A stretch of DNA of 64,000 nt from Ashinkailepas kermadecensis (Eukaryota; Arthropoda; Thecostraca; Neolepadidae). The DNA lies in assembly GCA_034440615.1 (NCBI GenBank), contig JAOTOM010003951.1, forward strand, positions 134,001 to 198,000, given 5' to 3'. Position 1 is the stretch's first letter; each line of letters starts with the position of its first letter. A program made the position numbers and the translations under genes. Below, piece by piece: positions 1 through 11,170 of this stretch. The notes below the pieces were generated by a model that saw only the letters and a program-made list of their open reading frames with translations, did no database searches and was not told the DNA's origin.

Positions 1-120
1 AGCCAGCGACGTAGGGGACAATGATGAGACGGCGGATGACACCTCGGGAACATGAGACATTGTTGGCTCCAGAGCTGACTCGGGTATAGGAGGAGGTGGG
101 GCAGACTGATGATTGGTGAA

Positions 121-1020
121 CTACGCAGGGCAAATAAGAATTGACCCAGGCAGCAGATGCGGACGCTGAGACATAGGGCGCAAGGTCCAAATATACCGAC
201 AATGATAATCCACATCCAGGAGAGATTGAATGATGAGGGAGAAAGATCCTAACCAGCCCGAGTGGGCGATTTTCAATATTATTGAAATAGGCATCTGCCG
301 GTGCACCGTCAATATGCAAAGGAGGTAATATCGACATGTTACTGCGAGCAACACGGCGGGAGTGTGGGTCCAGGCCCGATTCCAAATGGGAAGGGAGTCG
401 TCGAGGGTGGCATTGTAGGAGAATGGGATAGGTAATTCGAGATGGATGTCGTTGGCGTAATATGGAGGCAGGTATCGGGAATCGCCAGAAGCTGAACATT
501 CGATATCAAGTGTAACGATATCTACGGACTTTGCGATGGTAATGGTGTGACTAGGGGACTGGAGAGAGCAAACCAAAATGAGTGTAAATGGGTGGTTGTA
601 GACAGTAAGCCACTGGCCTTGTGTTAGATAGTATGCCTTTGGGGCGTTATTTGTTGGGGTGATGTATGGGGAACATAGCTGATCGATGGCGGATGGAGCT
701 CGTCGGAAGAACATAACTTGACAAGAGGTGGATGCTGTGGTGGTGTAAGCGGGGATATGTAAGGGACAATAGGGTTGTTTTTCCAGTAGACACATAGTAA
801 TTTCGGTTTCATCGGGTTGCATGTGATATTGACGATTTTCTGAGATGAGAATGAAATTAGGCTCAAAAGTTTTATATTGAACCGGAACATTTTGAGTGTG
901 ATGTGGAACGGCATAAGGGAAGAATCGATAACTATCAAACGCATGGCGAACATGTACCAAAGGAATGTAAAACACTACGTGGAAGCCGGATGGGAGACCA
1001 ACCAATACCTCTGGTTTTCA
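121..1020 (-). pseudogene. Env-like glycoprotein fragment of a retroelement, degenerate
   Basis: An open frame of nearly 300 codons lies on the minus strand. It resembles the ectodomain of env/F-type fusion glycoproteins carried by some insect gypsy-like retroelements. Visible hallmarks are spaced cysteines, a block around YYLTQGQWLTVYN followed by a Cys-containing strand, and a later Cys followed by LPPYY. There is no ATG at the start: the first codon is TTG and an in-frame TGA stands a few codons upstream (1018-1020), so the 5' end is broken. No furin site, fusion peptide, transmembrane anchor, pol or LTR is visible nearby. It is most likely an old, incomplete insertion. The family call rests on pattern recall, not a search, and a host protein cannot be excluded. 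Confidence 0.5.
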
Positions 1021-1573
1021 CATAGTCACTAAAAGAAAATGCACACAAAATGTAAGATATGCCAGATCAAACTGAGGTTGCTAAAAGCGCAACATGACAA
1101 TAAAGCTTCCCAAATTGAATTACAACACAATGAGGAGAGGGTTGATACAAAAAGAGATTCGTCCTAGTTTTTTTTTATGTCATCTAGAACATTCTCCTCT
1201 GCCCCAAAAAATATCCCTCTTTTTCTAGTTTCAACATTGAATAGTGCAATTTTCACAAACACTGTTAAATTACTGTTTGATAAAAGGCCCATAACTCCCT
1301 TGGAAGTAACAGGGTGTTCATATATCACAAATTGGAGGGACACTGTCTTTTCAGAGTAGGCTTACTGACACGTTTTACTCCAAATCCAGGCTTCAAAAAT
1401 GTACATCGAACACCAACTGACAATATCCAAAAGATCACAAGGCAACAGGAAAACAAACTTGCATCAAGTTGTGCAATTATAGAAAGAAATGTAGAGAGAA
1501 AGTTGAACAAGTCAAATAACATAAATGGCCATCCATGAATTATTCTGCTTTGAGAAGGAGCAGGCATCTGCCA

Positions 1574-1607
1574 GATCACTATCATCTCACATGAGATGAT
1601 AGTGATC
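1574..1607. repeat. Perfect hairpin, 16-bp arms, 2-nt loop
   Basis: Left arm 1574-1589 and right arm 1592-1607 are exact reverse complements separated by two bases. The leading part of the motif (ccagatcactat) recurs directly at 1611. Confidence 0.9.
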
Positions 1608-1794
1608 ACACCAGATCACTATGAGCAGTCCCAGGAAGCCACCAGGGCCATTAATATCAATGGACAATTACCTGTATTTATTTCGGTAACTCCCTGCACT
1701 TCAGCCACCGGTAATATTGTACTTTAGGAATTCATGAGACACGTTTTACACACATTTTATCTTCATGAAGCGACAAAGGAGTCAAGTTTGATTT

Positions 1795-1990
1795 GTTAGG
1801 TTAAGTTAGGTTAGTTTTTCTGTTCAGTTGGATTTTTTTTTACTTTAAGAAATTACTTTTTCACAAACAGATAAGGTTAGGTAAGGCAAGTTTATTTAAT
1901 TAGTTTTCTTTTCAAGAAAAAAGCGTAAACATATTCTTTTTCACTTTTTTCTCATATGGAAGTTTAGGCAGGTTAGGTTAGGTTACGTTG
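1795..1990 (+). repeat. Interstitial TTAGG patches
   Basis: Short runs of ttaggtt/ttaagtt occur near 1797-1815, 1875-1885 and 1970-1986. TTAGG is the canonical arthropod telomere repeat; here it is short and degenerate, so it is interstitial rather than a telomere. Confidence 0.7.
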
Positions 1991-3659
1991 CATATTTTAA
2001 CGTTATTCTTCGTACTAGATTACCAAACTCCAAGACTCCTTTTTGGTGTTATTTTTTGCCAACTAAAAAGTATGCATTTGCAGTGGACTTGAATGGTCAC
2101 ATGATGTTAACCACATTCATATACATTGCATTGGAGAAAAGAAATCCCAAGAATTCAACAATACCTTAGTAATTTTGTAGTTAAGTACAAATATATCCAA
2201 CCATGTTCCTAGATAGCTTCTGAATGCCCCTTCAGAATTCATGCTATTTATTTTCTCTTTTTTTTGTGCAGGCAGCTCAAGTTCCAAGAGCAGTCATGTC
2301 TTCAACTTCTCGAAAATATCCATCATTCTAAAAACTGTGCCTTAGAAATTAACTGTGCAACACCACGCAACAATATGCAGCTGACCCACAAATGGTATGA
2401 TGTGATGGATATTTTTGAGAAGAACTGCACGATTGGCTTGATTTGAACTGTGCAACAAAACACTGGTTTGCTATATATCTTGCACGCACGTAATTGAGAC
2501 GAATATTTTCAGATGATCTGACTCCAGCTTGGAAATAATAATTTTGTTACTGTTTGTGATGTCCGGAACAGTATTTTGAATACTTCAGTCGGTTTTGACA
2601 TTTACTATGGCAGAGCAATAAGCCTGAACTCTGCCAAACAGCACACACATGACTTGCCATCATTAGAAAAGGTTATGGTTATGAGGACAAGGCGATGTTT
2701 TGGATGTGGAAATCCTCTACCAAGCTGTTTTCCTATCCTTGACAAGGACTACAGTGAACTTTGAATTCCCCTGCTATTCACGATTACATGACAAATAATT
2801 GAAGATGGACGCCCGTTTCCAATCATTGTTCTCTTCACTTCATAGTTGGCGGCTGACGAGGAGTTCAGGAACGGCACAGCCGCGTCATAACTGTATTGGC
2901 GCCTGGTAATTTGTAACTGCCTGGAATAATTTTATTTTGAGAAAAATAGTGCACAAAGTGACTTCTTCTTGTTTTGTTTTTATACTTCACACCATTCAAA
3001 CATATTTACGTTTGCAAATTTCGGTAAGGATTTCTCGTTTCACATCCCCATCATCGAACATGATTATATAAAGTTCTGTACACGACTTGGCCACTGGCCC
3101 CGTGCTTTCGATCCCCATCGCGATGGTGTCGGACTGACCAGCACGGCGCTCTGACTGCAGCTTATAAAGCTTCGATGCTTCGAGAAGGAAATTATGAATC
3201 TCGCGGCCGTGTACTTCCTTTAAAAAAGCAAATACTGGCAGACCGTGGATTAATTTGAGCAAATCACCTCGCTGGGAACGGCACCGTGTTGTCGGAAAAA
3301 TTATAAAATTGCGTGGTTGTCGTCAAAAGAGAGCTTTAAATTTGTGTGAGATACTAGAGCGCAACCGACACACCGCGAAGCTGGACTTACGTTGATATGC
3401 GTGGCTGCCTGTGGCAGGGGTGAAAAAAATGCTGAAGCTGTCACCGACGAACCTGTGAGCTGTCTCAATTTTTGTGCATATATGGTTAATAAATCAAGTG
3501 CCTCACACGCTTGCTTCGCCGCGTTTAAAAGCATGTTTGATCATCATTGCAGTTGATGAATATTTCAGCTAGAAATTGGAGAGTAGCACTTTTTATGTTT
3601 CGAATCGTGAGTTTTGTCACCATCAAATCCACAAAATAATTTTGGGGGACGCCGGTGGA

Positions 3660-3750
3660 GGCGGCATATAGCATACAAAGTATAACATACAAAGTTGTAA
3701 GTAAGTAGCATACAAAGTTGTTGTAATATTGCATACAAAGTAACATTCAA
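3660..3750 (+). repeat. Short degenerate repeat of a catacaaagt motif
   Basis: Four copies of catacaaagt lie within about 80 bp with variable spacers. No coding signal is seen. Confidence 0.6.
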
Positions 3751-3770
3751 AATAAAGAAAAATATGAACA

Positions 3771-4020
3771 TAACCTAACCTAACCTAACATTCCATGCAA
3801 TCTGTTAAGAAATGAATAATTTGCACACAATTCTTTTCTTTAAAAATTGAAAAGCAAAAACCTAACCAAATCTAACCTAACCCACCCTAAGCTGTTTTTG
3901 AACAAAGAATACTTCACATTTTTTTTCATTGCCCATTTTTCTCCCCAAAAAGCATAGCTTACAACAAAAGCCTAACCTAACCTAACTTAACGAAAACTAA
4001 CCCCTTTGTATGTTTTATGA
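3771..4020 (-). repeat. Interstitial CCTAA patches
   Basis: Runs of cctaacctaacctaac at about 3774-3791, with further clusters near 3860-3890 and 3970-4000, are the complement of TTAGG. Between 1.8 and 7.1 kb the orientation flips repeatedly, which argues for multiple insertions or inversions rather than one old telomere. Confidence 0.75.
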
Positions 4021-4363
4021 AGTAAAATGTGTGCAAAACTTGTCTTGTGGTTACCTTAAACTGCAATAATACTAGTTTGGTTAGGCTAGTTTTGGTTTCA
4101 TAAGCTGGAAGTGGTAAAAAAAATCAGCAAAATCATCAAAACAAAATTGGAAATTGTTTTCCTGTCAAAGAATATTATGTCAGGTTTCATTTGGTTGTGT
4201 TAAATTTTTATAAGTTGGGTAATTTGAAGAAAACAAATAGTTTGAAATTTTCCAGTTTCCTTTTTTATATTTTTTTATTCAAGGGGAGGTCAGGTTATGG
4301 TTAACTTTTATTTATATTTTTTATGCATTCACTTCTTTACTGTTGTACATAAATTTACTGTTG

Positions 4364-4391
4364 CACCCATTTTCTGCACAGAAAATGGGTG
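4364..4391. repeat. Perfect hairpin, 13-bp arms, 2-nt loop
   Basis: Arms 4364-4376 and 4379-4391 are exact reverse complements. The right arm starts a segment (about 4380-4450) that resembles 6755-6830, so the left arm looks like a local inverted copy made at the edge of a dispersed repeat. Confidence 0.9.
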
Positions 4392-5230
4392 GTCTCATCA
4401 TCTTGGTCACCTTCACAACTATTGCACTGAAAAATATAAGGTCCAAGAATAAAAAAAACACCTTCCAAGCACAAATTTACCATGTTGTCTTGGCTGGCTT
4501 AAAGGTAAGAGCATGAATACAGTTGATCTAAAATTGCCAACATATTTATCTAGGTGTCATGGATGGCTAAATTTTGCTGAATTCCAATTTGCCACAAATC
4601 ACAATGATGCAGATGTGAAGGATGTGATAACAATACACAATACCTTTTGTGGTTACAGCAGCACACAAAGATTCTGATTTAGTAGGAATAGACATAATTC
4701 GAATGGTGTGATGTAACCTATTGACATTACATTATTGAAAATTTCAGTGGCACAACTAGATGTATTAAATCCACATCAAATAAAGTCAGCCTGCTGCCAG
4801 AAGTTGAAGCTAATTTGTATCTTGGGAATGTGGACATGGTACAATATGAAGAATTGATTATTGCTAGATTTTTGCCACCCAGAACATCATCCTCTCCAGC
4901 AAATTATTATCTCATTCTTCTTATCTGGGGGTTGAATGGTATTGTCCAAGAATTCACAGCTCTGCAATAAAATGCTCAAGACTCACTGGATAGCACAAGC
5001 AGAGATTCAGTTGTCGCAGGCTGAAAGAAAAGCATCCTCTCCATATTGCATTACTCCACAACTTCTTGTCCACATTTAGGATTACAAAGCACAGACAGAA
5101 CCCTTCAGTAGGTAGGCACCTACTTACCTACCTACCTAGGTACGTAAATCTGGTCAGCAGGCATAGCCAGCACAAGAAAATAAATTCCTTGCTTGCATGG
5201 AATTGTCCAGTGAATCACCACCAAAAAAAA
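4392..5230. other. Spacer, no supported gene
   Basis: Low-GC sequence. About 4380-4450 is similar to 6755-6830 (both contain gaaaatg-g-gtggtc and a later tgaaaaatataa block). A short tacc-type microsatellite lies at about 5107-5140. Nothing else is supported. Confidence 0.5.
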
Positions 5231-5238
5231 TTAATTAC

Positions 5239-5461
5239 CTGCTCCTGGTGATGCGTTGACATCAACATTGGGCACCGGTCTGCACCATCGTTCCCACTTT
5301 CCTCCAACACCGAAGGACATATTCTTTACGCGCAAGAGCTGCCCTCCGTGCCTCAACTTGTTGTTCCTCTTTATGTTGCGCATTTCTCCTTCATAATTAC
5401 AGCTTTCATAGCCCCAATTCACCTTCTTCCTTGACGGTGCAAAAGGCGTTGACTTCCCCAT
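5239..5461 (-). CDS. Candidate first coding exon, product unknown
   Basis: An ATG at 5461-5459 in a favourable context (acgATGG) opens a 74-codon frame beginning MGKSTPFAPSRKKVNWGYES. It runs to an exon end reading CAG followed by GTAATT (donor at 5238-5237). The composition, rich in Lys/Arg, Trp, Gly and Asn, looks like a real globular or basic protein rather than repeat translation. No family is recognised. Downstream exons would lie below 5.2 kb on the minus strand and were not found with confidence. It could instead be a chance open frame. Confidence 0.3.
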
Positions 5462-5469
5462 CGTTCCAG

Positions 5470-6825
5470 CTCCTCACGAGGGCAAAAAAGAACACAGAAT
5501 TGTCTTTATTCCCACCGAGGACTTGGTGAACGAACCAACCGGTGGACAAAGATCCCGGGAAACCCAAGGCTATTTAATTTCATACCATTCAAGGAGATTT
5601 AATTTCATACCATTCAAGGGGAAAACATTCAAACCACCAGGTATAATTTGTTCTCCAAATGACATCCCAGAAAACTACATATGTACCCGCGGATCCATGA
5701 CAGAAAGTGGTAATGTTTTTAGTATCTGTTGGGAGTTGCGTGAAATGTTTTTTCTTCGTGTTGATTTGCTTTTTTTGTTTCACGAATTATTGCGCTAATT
5801 AAAGGCAAGCAGATGCCCTTAACTTCCATGACGTCATTTCCCAGGACCCGATTCACTTCGTTCAGCAAGGTCATTCAATAAGGCTCAACGCGCCACAAAT
5901 GTCCCGCATGAGACAGCTCACTTGCTGTCCAACAGTCTATGAGAATTTAGCATAGTTCAGCACCTGTGCCGCATATTTTTTTTCAGCCAGCAGCTGTCTC
6001 ATAAGGACGCTACCACTATATCAAATATGCTATCTTCTAATATAAACTAGCCCAGAAATGGACTGATACGATTTATTTATTTTGTAAATAAGTTTTTTGA
6101 CGTTTGGAAATAAAAATACATGTCAGCCTTTGGCTGTCTCATTAGTGTTCCGTGTCCCTTTAGCTGTCACCGACGTGCGTCGGCGTGGCGTTGGCTTTTT
6201 TCGCCTCTGGCCTGTGGTTTGTCTCATTTGTCTTTACTGCTCAATCAATCAAGAATAAAAAAACATATCAATAGCTAAATCATAGAAGAAATAAAATACC
6301 CTAACCTAACCTTGCCTAGACTAAGATAACCTAGCATAGTATATAAAATATATTAGAGCATAGCATAATCTAACCTAACCTAACCTAACCTAACCTAACC
6401 GGAAAACCAGAATCGTCCGAAACAAACTGTTCCGCCTTGACGCCATCAAATCTTTTGAACATTGCCAGCGCTGCCGCTAACGTTAACAGCATCGCAAGGA
6501 ACATCCGGCCTTGATCGAAGGCTTCGGACGCGTGTGGCCGCAAACATTTTTGGTCCGTAATGAAGATGGAATTATGCCAGAAACATAAGGTTTTCGATGT
6601 CAAAGAGCATTGAATCAAGTGCATGAAGTGTTGAACTTCTTCTTCGTCGCGCCTGTGACACACCAGGTACGGATAATTATACGCGATTGACTATTTGTAG
6701 AGTGAAGATTATGATCGTGTATTTTTTTGCCAACTGAAAAGTAATAATTTGCTGCGAAAATGAGTGGTCGTATTGTCTTTTTCACCTTAAAATACAGCGC
6801 ATGAAAAATATAAAGTCTAAAGAAT
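5470..6825. other. Spacer with CCTAA runs, no supported gene
   Basis: A 24-bp direct duplication (gatttaatttcataccattcaagg-type) occurs at about 5580-5625. CCTAA runs lie at about 6297-6315 and 6369-6401, the latter with six nearly perfect units. Short open frames across this segment overlap the repeats and are not supported. Confidence 0.5.
6369..6401 (-). repeat. Interstitial CCTAA tract
   Basis: About six consecutive CCTAA units, the complement of the arthropod telomere repeat. Confidence 0.85.
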
Positions 6826-7212
6826 CAAACATTTGGGTCGATATTTTGGCTTTCTTTACCTTTCGGCCGACACATACTGCCAAGGTTAGTGATTTGTAAA
6901 GAGGTGTACAGTGACGTCACAGGAGTCAGGGAAGTGACGTCACAGGAGTTTGGTGTCGATGTGCTAGGTTAGGTTAGTTTAGGTTAGGTTGGGTTGGGTT
7001 ATGTTAGGTTGGGTTAGGTTAGGTTAGGTTAGGTTAAGTTAGGTTAGGTTGGGTTAGGTTATGTTCGTAACCGTCATCGACACCCGACTCCTGTGACGTC
7101 ACTTCCTTGACTCCTGTGACGTCTCTGTACACCTCTTTACAAATCACTAACCTTGGCAGTATATGTCGGCCGAAAGGTAAAGATTACCGATATTTTGATA
7201 GTGTTTGATGGA
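6826..7212. repeat. Fold-back element: ~130-bp inverted arms enclosing a TTAGG tract
   Basis: The left arm (about 6826-6960) and right arm (about 7073-7212) are near-perfect reverse complements with only scattered mismatches. Each arm carries two copies of a CRE-like palindrome within cgtcacaggagt (one copy is altered in the right arm), plus the block cctttcggccgaca. The loop (about 6963-7066) consists of some 19 TTAGG/TTGGG units. No transposase is encoded. It may be a MITE or snap-back element that captured telomere repeat, or the product of an inverted duplication at a telomere-like sequence. Confidence 0.85.
6963..7066 (+). repeat. TTAGG tract forming the loop of the fold-back element
   Basis: Around nineteen consecutive TTAGG-type units with TTGGG, TTAAG and TTATG variants. 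This is the longest telomere-like tract in the window. Confidence 0.9.
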
Positions 7213-7264
7213 AGGGTCTAAAAAACAAACACCATCTCACAGACACAGTTTAGCATACACCATC

Positions 7265-9290
7265 TTGCAGACATGGCCGATCTCGGAAACCGCTTGCTCG
7301 ATCTTCATGAAATCTTCACCAAACGGTCGGTCGTATGCCAGATGCGTGCGGTTTACACTTTCGTGACATTGCGTCAGGTCAAAGGTCACCAAATCGTCGA
7401 GAAACACAATTTTTGACTCACAGACATGGCCGATCTCGGTAACCGCTGGATCGATCTTAATGAAACCGTCACCTAACAATCGGACGTGTGCCAGAGGCGT
7501 GCGGTTTTCACTTTTCTGACCCTGGGTCAGGTCAAAGGTGACCAACTCGCCGAAAAACCCAAAAAATTATCGCAGACATGGCCGATCTCGGCAACCCCTT
7601 GGTCAATCTAAAAAAAAAACCACCAAACGATCGGCCGTGTACCACAGGCGTGCGGTTTGCCCATTCGTGGCCTTGGGTCAAGTCAAAGGTCATCAAATCG
7701 CCGAAAATAAAAATACAATTATCGGAGACATGGCTGATCTGGGCAACCGCTGGCTCGATCCTAATGAAACCTTCACCAAACGATCGGCCGTGTGCCAGAG
7801 ACTGGCGGTTTGCACTTTCGTGATCCTGCGTCAGGTCAAAGGTCACCAAATCTCCGATAAAATACAACCTCGCCGACATGGCCGATCTCCGCAACCGCTG
7901 GATAGATCTTAATGGAACCTTCACCAAACGATCGGCCGTGTGCCAGAGACGTGCGGTTTTGCACTTTCGTGACCTTGGGTCAGGTCAAAGGTCACCGAAT
8001 CACCGAAACAAAATTTGGCTCACAGACATGGCCGATCTCGCAACCCCTGGAACGATCTTAATGCAACCTTTACCTAACGATGGGCCGTGTGCCAGAGGCA
8101 TGCGGTTTGCACTTTTGTGATCCTAGGTCAGGTCAAAGATCACGAAATCGCCGAAAAACAAAAAATAATCCTCGCAGACATGGCCGATCTCGGCAACCGC
8201 TAGATCGATCTTAATGAAACCTTCACCTGACGATTGGCCGTGCGACAGAGGCGTGCGGATTGCACTTTCGTGACCCTGTGTTATGTCAAGGGTCACCAAA
8301 TATCCGAAAAACCAAAAGCATTCCTCGCAGACATGGCCGATCTCGGCAACCCCTGGATCGATCTTAATGAAACCTTCACCAAACGATCGACCGTGTACAA
8401 GAGGCGTGCGGTTTGTACTTCCGTGACCTGGGGTCAGGTCAAAGGTAACTAAATCGCCGAAAAACACAATTTTTTGCTCACAGACACGGCCGATCTCGGC
8501 AACCGCTGGAACGATCTTAATGAAACGTTCATCTAACGATCGGCCATGTGACACAGGCGTGCGGTTTGCACTTTTGTCACTCTAGGTCAGGTCAAAGGTC
8601 ACGAAATCGCCGAAAAACCAAAATAAAATCCTCGCAGACATGGCCGATCTCGGCAACCGCTGGGTCAATCTAAAAAAAACTCCACCAAACGATCGGCCGT
8701 ATACCACAGGCGTGCGGTTTGCACTTTCGTGGCCTCGGGGCAAGTCAAAGGTCACACAATCGTCGAAAAACCAACACAAATTCATCGCAGACATGGCCGA
8801 TCTCGGCAACCGCTAGATCGATCTTAATGAAACCTTCACCAAACCATCGGCCGTGTGCCAGAGGCGTGCGGTTTGGACTTTCGTGAGATTGAGTCAGGTG
8901 AAAGGTCACCAAATCCCCGAAACCCACAATTTTGGGCTCTCAGACATGGCTGATCTGAGCAACCGCTGGCTCGATCTTAATGAAACCTTCACCAAACGAT
9001 CGGCTGTGTGCCAGAGGCGTGCGGTTGGAACTTTTGTGGCCTTGGGTCAAGTCAAAGGTCACCAAATCGCCGAAAAAAAACCTACAAAATCCTCGCAGAC
9101 ATGGCCGATCTCGGCAACCGCTGGCTCGATCATAATGAAACCTTCACCAAACGATCGGCCGTGTACCAGAGACGTGCGGTTTGAACTTTCGTGACCTTGG
9201 GTCAGGTCAAAGGTCAACAAATCGCCGAAAAGCATATTTTTTGGCTCACAGACATGGCCGAACTGGGCAACCGCTGGATCGCTGGAAGTT
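7265..9290 (+). repeat. 152-bp satellite, about 14 copies
   Basis: The anchor cagacatggccgatctcgg recurs at about 7271, 7422, 7573, 7727, 7874, 8026, 8176, 8329, 8482, 8636, 8789, 8941, 9099 and 9251, a mean period of 152 bp. Copies differ by scattered substitutions and small indels (roughly 85-95 percent identical by eye). Open frames on both strands are broken by these indels and differ from unit to unit, so the array is treated as non-coding satellite. Confidence 0.95.
7376..9216 (+). promoter_or_regulatory. Array of DR1-type nuclear-receptor motifs, one per satellite unit
   Basis: Every full unit contains a direct repeat of AGGTCA with one-base spacing, the classical DR1 site (known for HNF4, RXR/USP and COUP-TF type receptors). 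Exact copies of AGGTCAAAGGTCA are at 7376, 7833, 7982, 8589 and 9204; the other units carry one or two mismatches. The motif is directly visible; receptor binding is inference. Confidence 0.6.
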
Positions 9291-10500
9291 AAGGCCATTG
9301 GTATCTTCAGCAAAATCTTTAGTAAGTTTCACAACTGATGATGATCCTGCACTGCACGTACCAATGCAGACGTGCTTCTCTAACGTGGACCATGTCCTTT
9401 GCCACGTTTATTTTCCCCGCAACATTCAGGACCAATTTACCCGTATACGTATTCCGGAAGTCGTTCGCTAGCCAAATCTATTCGATCTGTTCGATAGCAA
9501 ACTTGGTTTAATTAACATTACTGACAATATCTCATTCGCTAAAATAAGAGGAGTTTTTCAGCCATCGGGCCCGTCTCGGAAACGAAGCAGCGAAATTCTT
9601 CACGTACTTCCTGCAAGTTAAGTTGTGGAAAGTAATCGCCAAGATTATTGGGGAAAAGGCGAGTACGTATCGCATAGAAAGCAACCACAACACAATTAGG
9701 GGCGTCACAGGACATCAGAAAATGCAGGTGAACACTTTCGTTGATGTACTCCGTGGGTTGGTAATATTTGAAGAAAAGGAAACAAATAGGGCTTTGCGCG
9801 ACGAGGGAACTGATAAAGTGAGTGACCTATACAAACACTGCATGATTTCCAAAACACAGATGGCCCTACTCACACTGTATCATCAGCACTGCAAAATTTC
9901 TTTGTTCAGTACATCGGCACCGGTAATCTCGACCCAAAACGTGACTAAGTCTCTCAACATTCCGGCATCGGCAGGTCGGAAACAACATTCTCAGGCACAG
10001 TCCCATGCGAAGAAACCTGCCATTCAGATCAATTCTGAACCATTCGTAATTTCGTTATGCTCCCCTAAAACAACGAAATGCAAATCTCATGACATAGTTA
10101 TCACCCACAGGGAATGTTGGGAGTATCCGCTTTCCTTGATATCTGCAACAATCACAAGCAAATCACAGTAGACAAACACTTACTTCCACTTTTGACATCA
10201 CACAATACATTGATCAAGGAAGTGCTTGGGGTCTGCATTTATGGGTTGCGAATATGTACGAAATATAGTTCATTGTTCATACTCAAGCTTAATTTGATAT
10301 ATCCACGTAGGGGGGAGTTCGTCTAATAGAACGGAAATCCTAGATGCTTTGGAATACTTTTGTCGATTGAAATTCAGACGCGTGCATGAAAAGAAAGAAG
10401 GATATCTTTCACTGGCAGCACGGTGCCATAGGCTGTGCTTCGGCCTAGGACTTTACGTGTAAAAAAGACGAGTTTGGTAAATATGGCCGATACGCGGGAA
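9291..10500. other. Low-GC spacer with one unrecognised open frame
   Basis: A plus-strand frame at 9623-10171 (about 180 codons, beginning MWKVIAKIIGEKASTYRIES) is the longest open stretch here. Composition is plausible for protein, but no domain, signal peptide or splice context is recognised. It may be a remnant of a mobile element or chance. Confidence 0.3.
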
Positions 10501-10529
10501 AAATGACGGATGTTGGAATGGACGCAGAG

Positions 10530-10815
10530 GGATGGAAGGATGGAAGGATGGAAGGATGGAAGAGGCACTCCTAGTCTGGCTCCTTCCCTTTGGACCGGGC
10601 CCGGGTAGTTGGAACACTCAATCCCACCACCACGAAAAGGTGGTGCCTCGTCGGGGGAGACACAACATTCGAGTATATGTATTTGTCAGTTTATGTTGAC
10701 ATTGTATATGTGATGCATGTATATTATATACATATATATTATATATTATATACATGTATATTATATATTATATACATGTATATTATATATATATATGCAT
10801 TTATATAATACACAC

Positions 10816-10870
<55 letters not shown>
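10530..10870. repeat. Simple repeats: GGAAGGAT run and long AT/TA microsatellites
   Basis: A 9-10 bp gatggaag-type repeat lies at about 10530-10562. Then tatat/acatgta-rich sequence runs from about 10700 and ends in a (TA)n tract at 10818-10868, immediately upstream of the Mab-21-family locus. Confidence 0.9.
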
Positions 10871-10874
<4 letters not shown>

Positions 10875-11170
10875 ACTAATCATTCCATATTTCCATTGCT
10901 ATTCCACATGGTGGGCTCCCTCAACGCACCTTACCGTGTGCGTGGGATTCTGCAGGCGGAGCAGCTCGTCGGGCGGCCGCGTCCGCAGGCCAGTGTCCGG
11001 TTCGGTGCGTTCAGCCTGGACGGGCTGCGGCGCGCCGGTCAGGTTCAGTGTCAGCAGCGAAGCGCTGCCGCGGCGACCGGTGTGATTCGGCGTGACGGAC
11101 GAAGTCGTGTCGGAGCCGTGCAGGCCAGTGTCCGGCTCGGTCACTTCCAGGCGGATCCGGCGTGCTGGCT

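Larger units (their letters stand above)
1021..3650. other. AT-rich spacer without a supported gene
   Basis: The stretch holds short TTAGG patches (about 1795-1990), one perfect hairpin (1574-1607) and only short open frames without domain signal. A minus-strand frame of 88 codons at 2996-3262 looks moderately protein-like but has no convincing splice sites or recognised motif, so it is not called. The segment around 2045-2070 shares short similarity with 6722-6745, suggesting old dispersed-repeat fragments. Confidence 0.5.
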
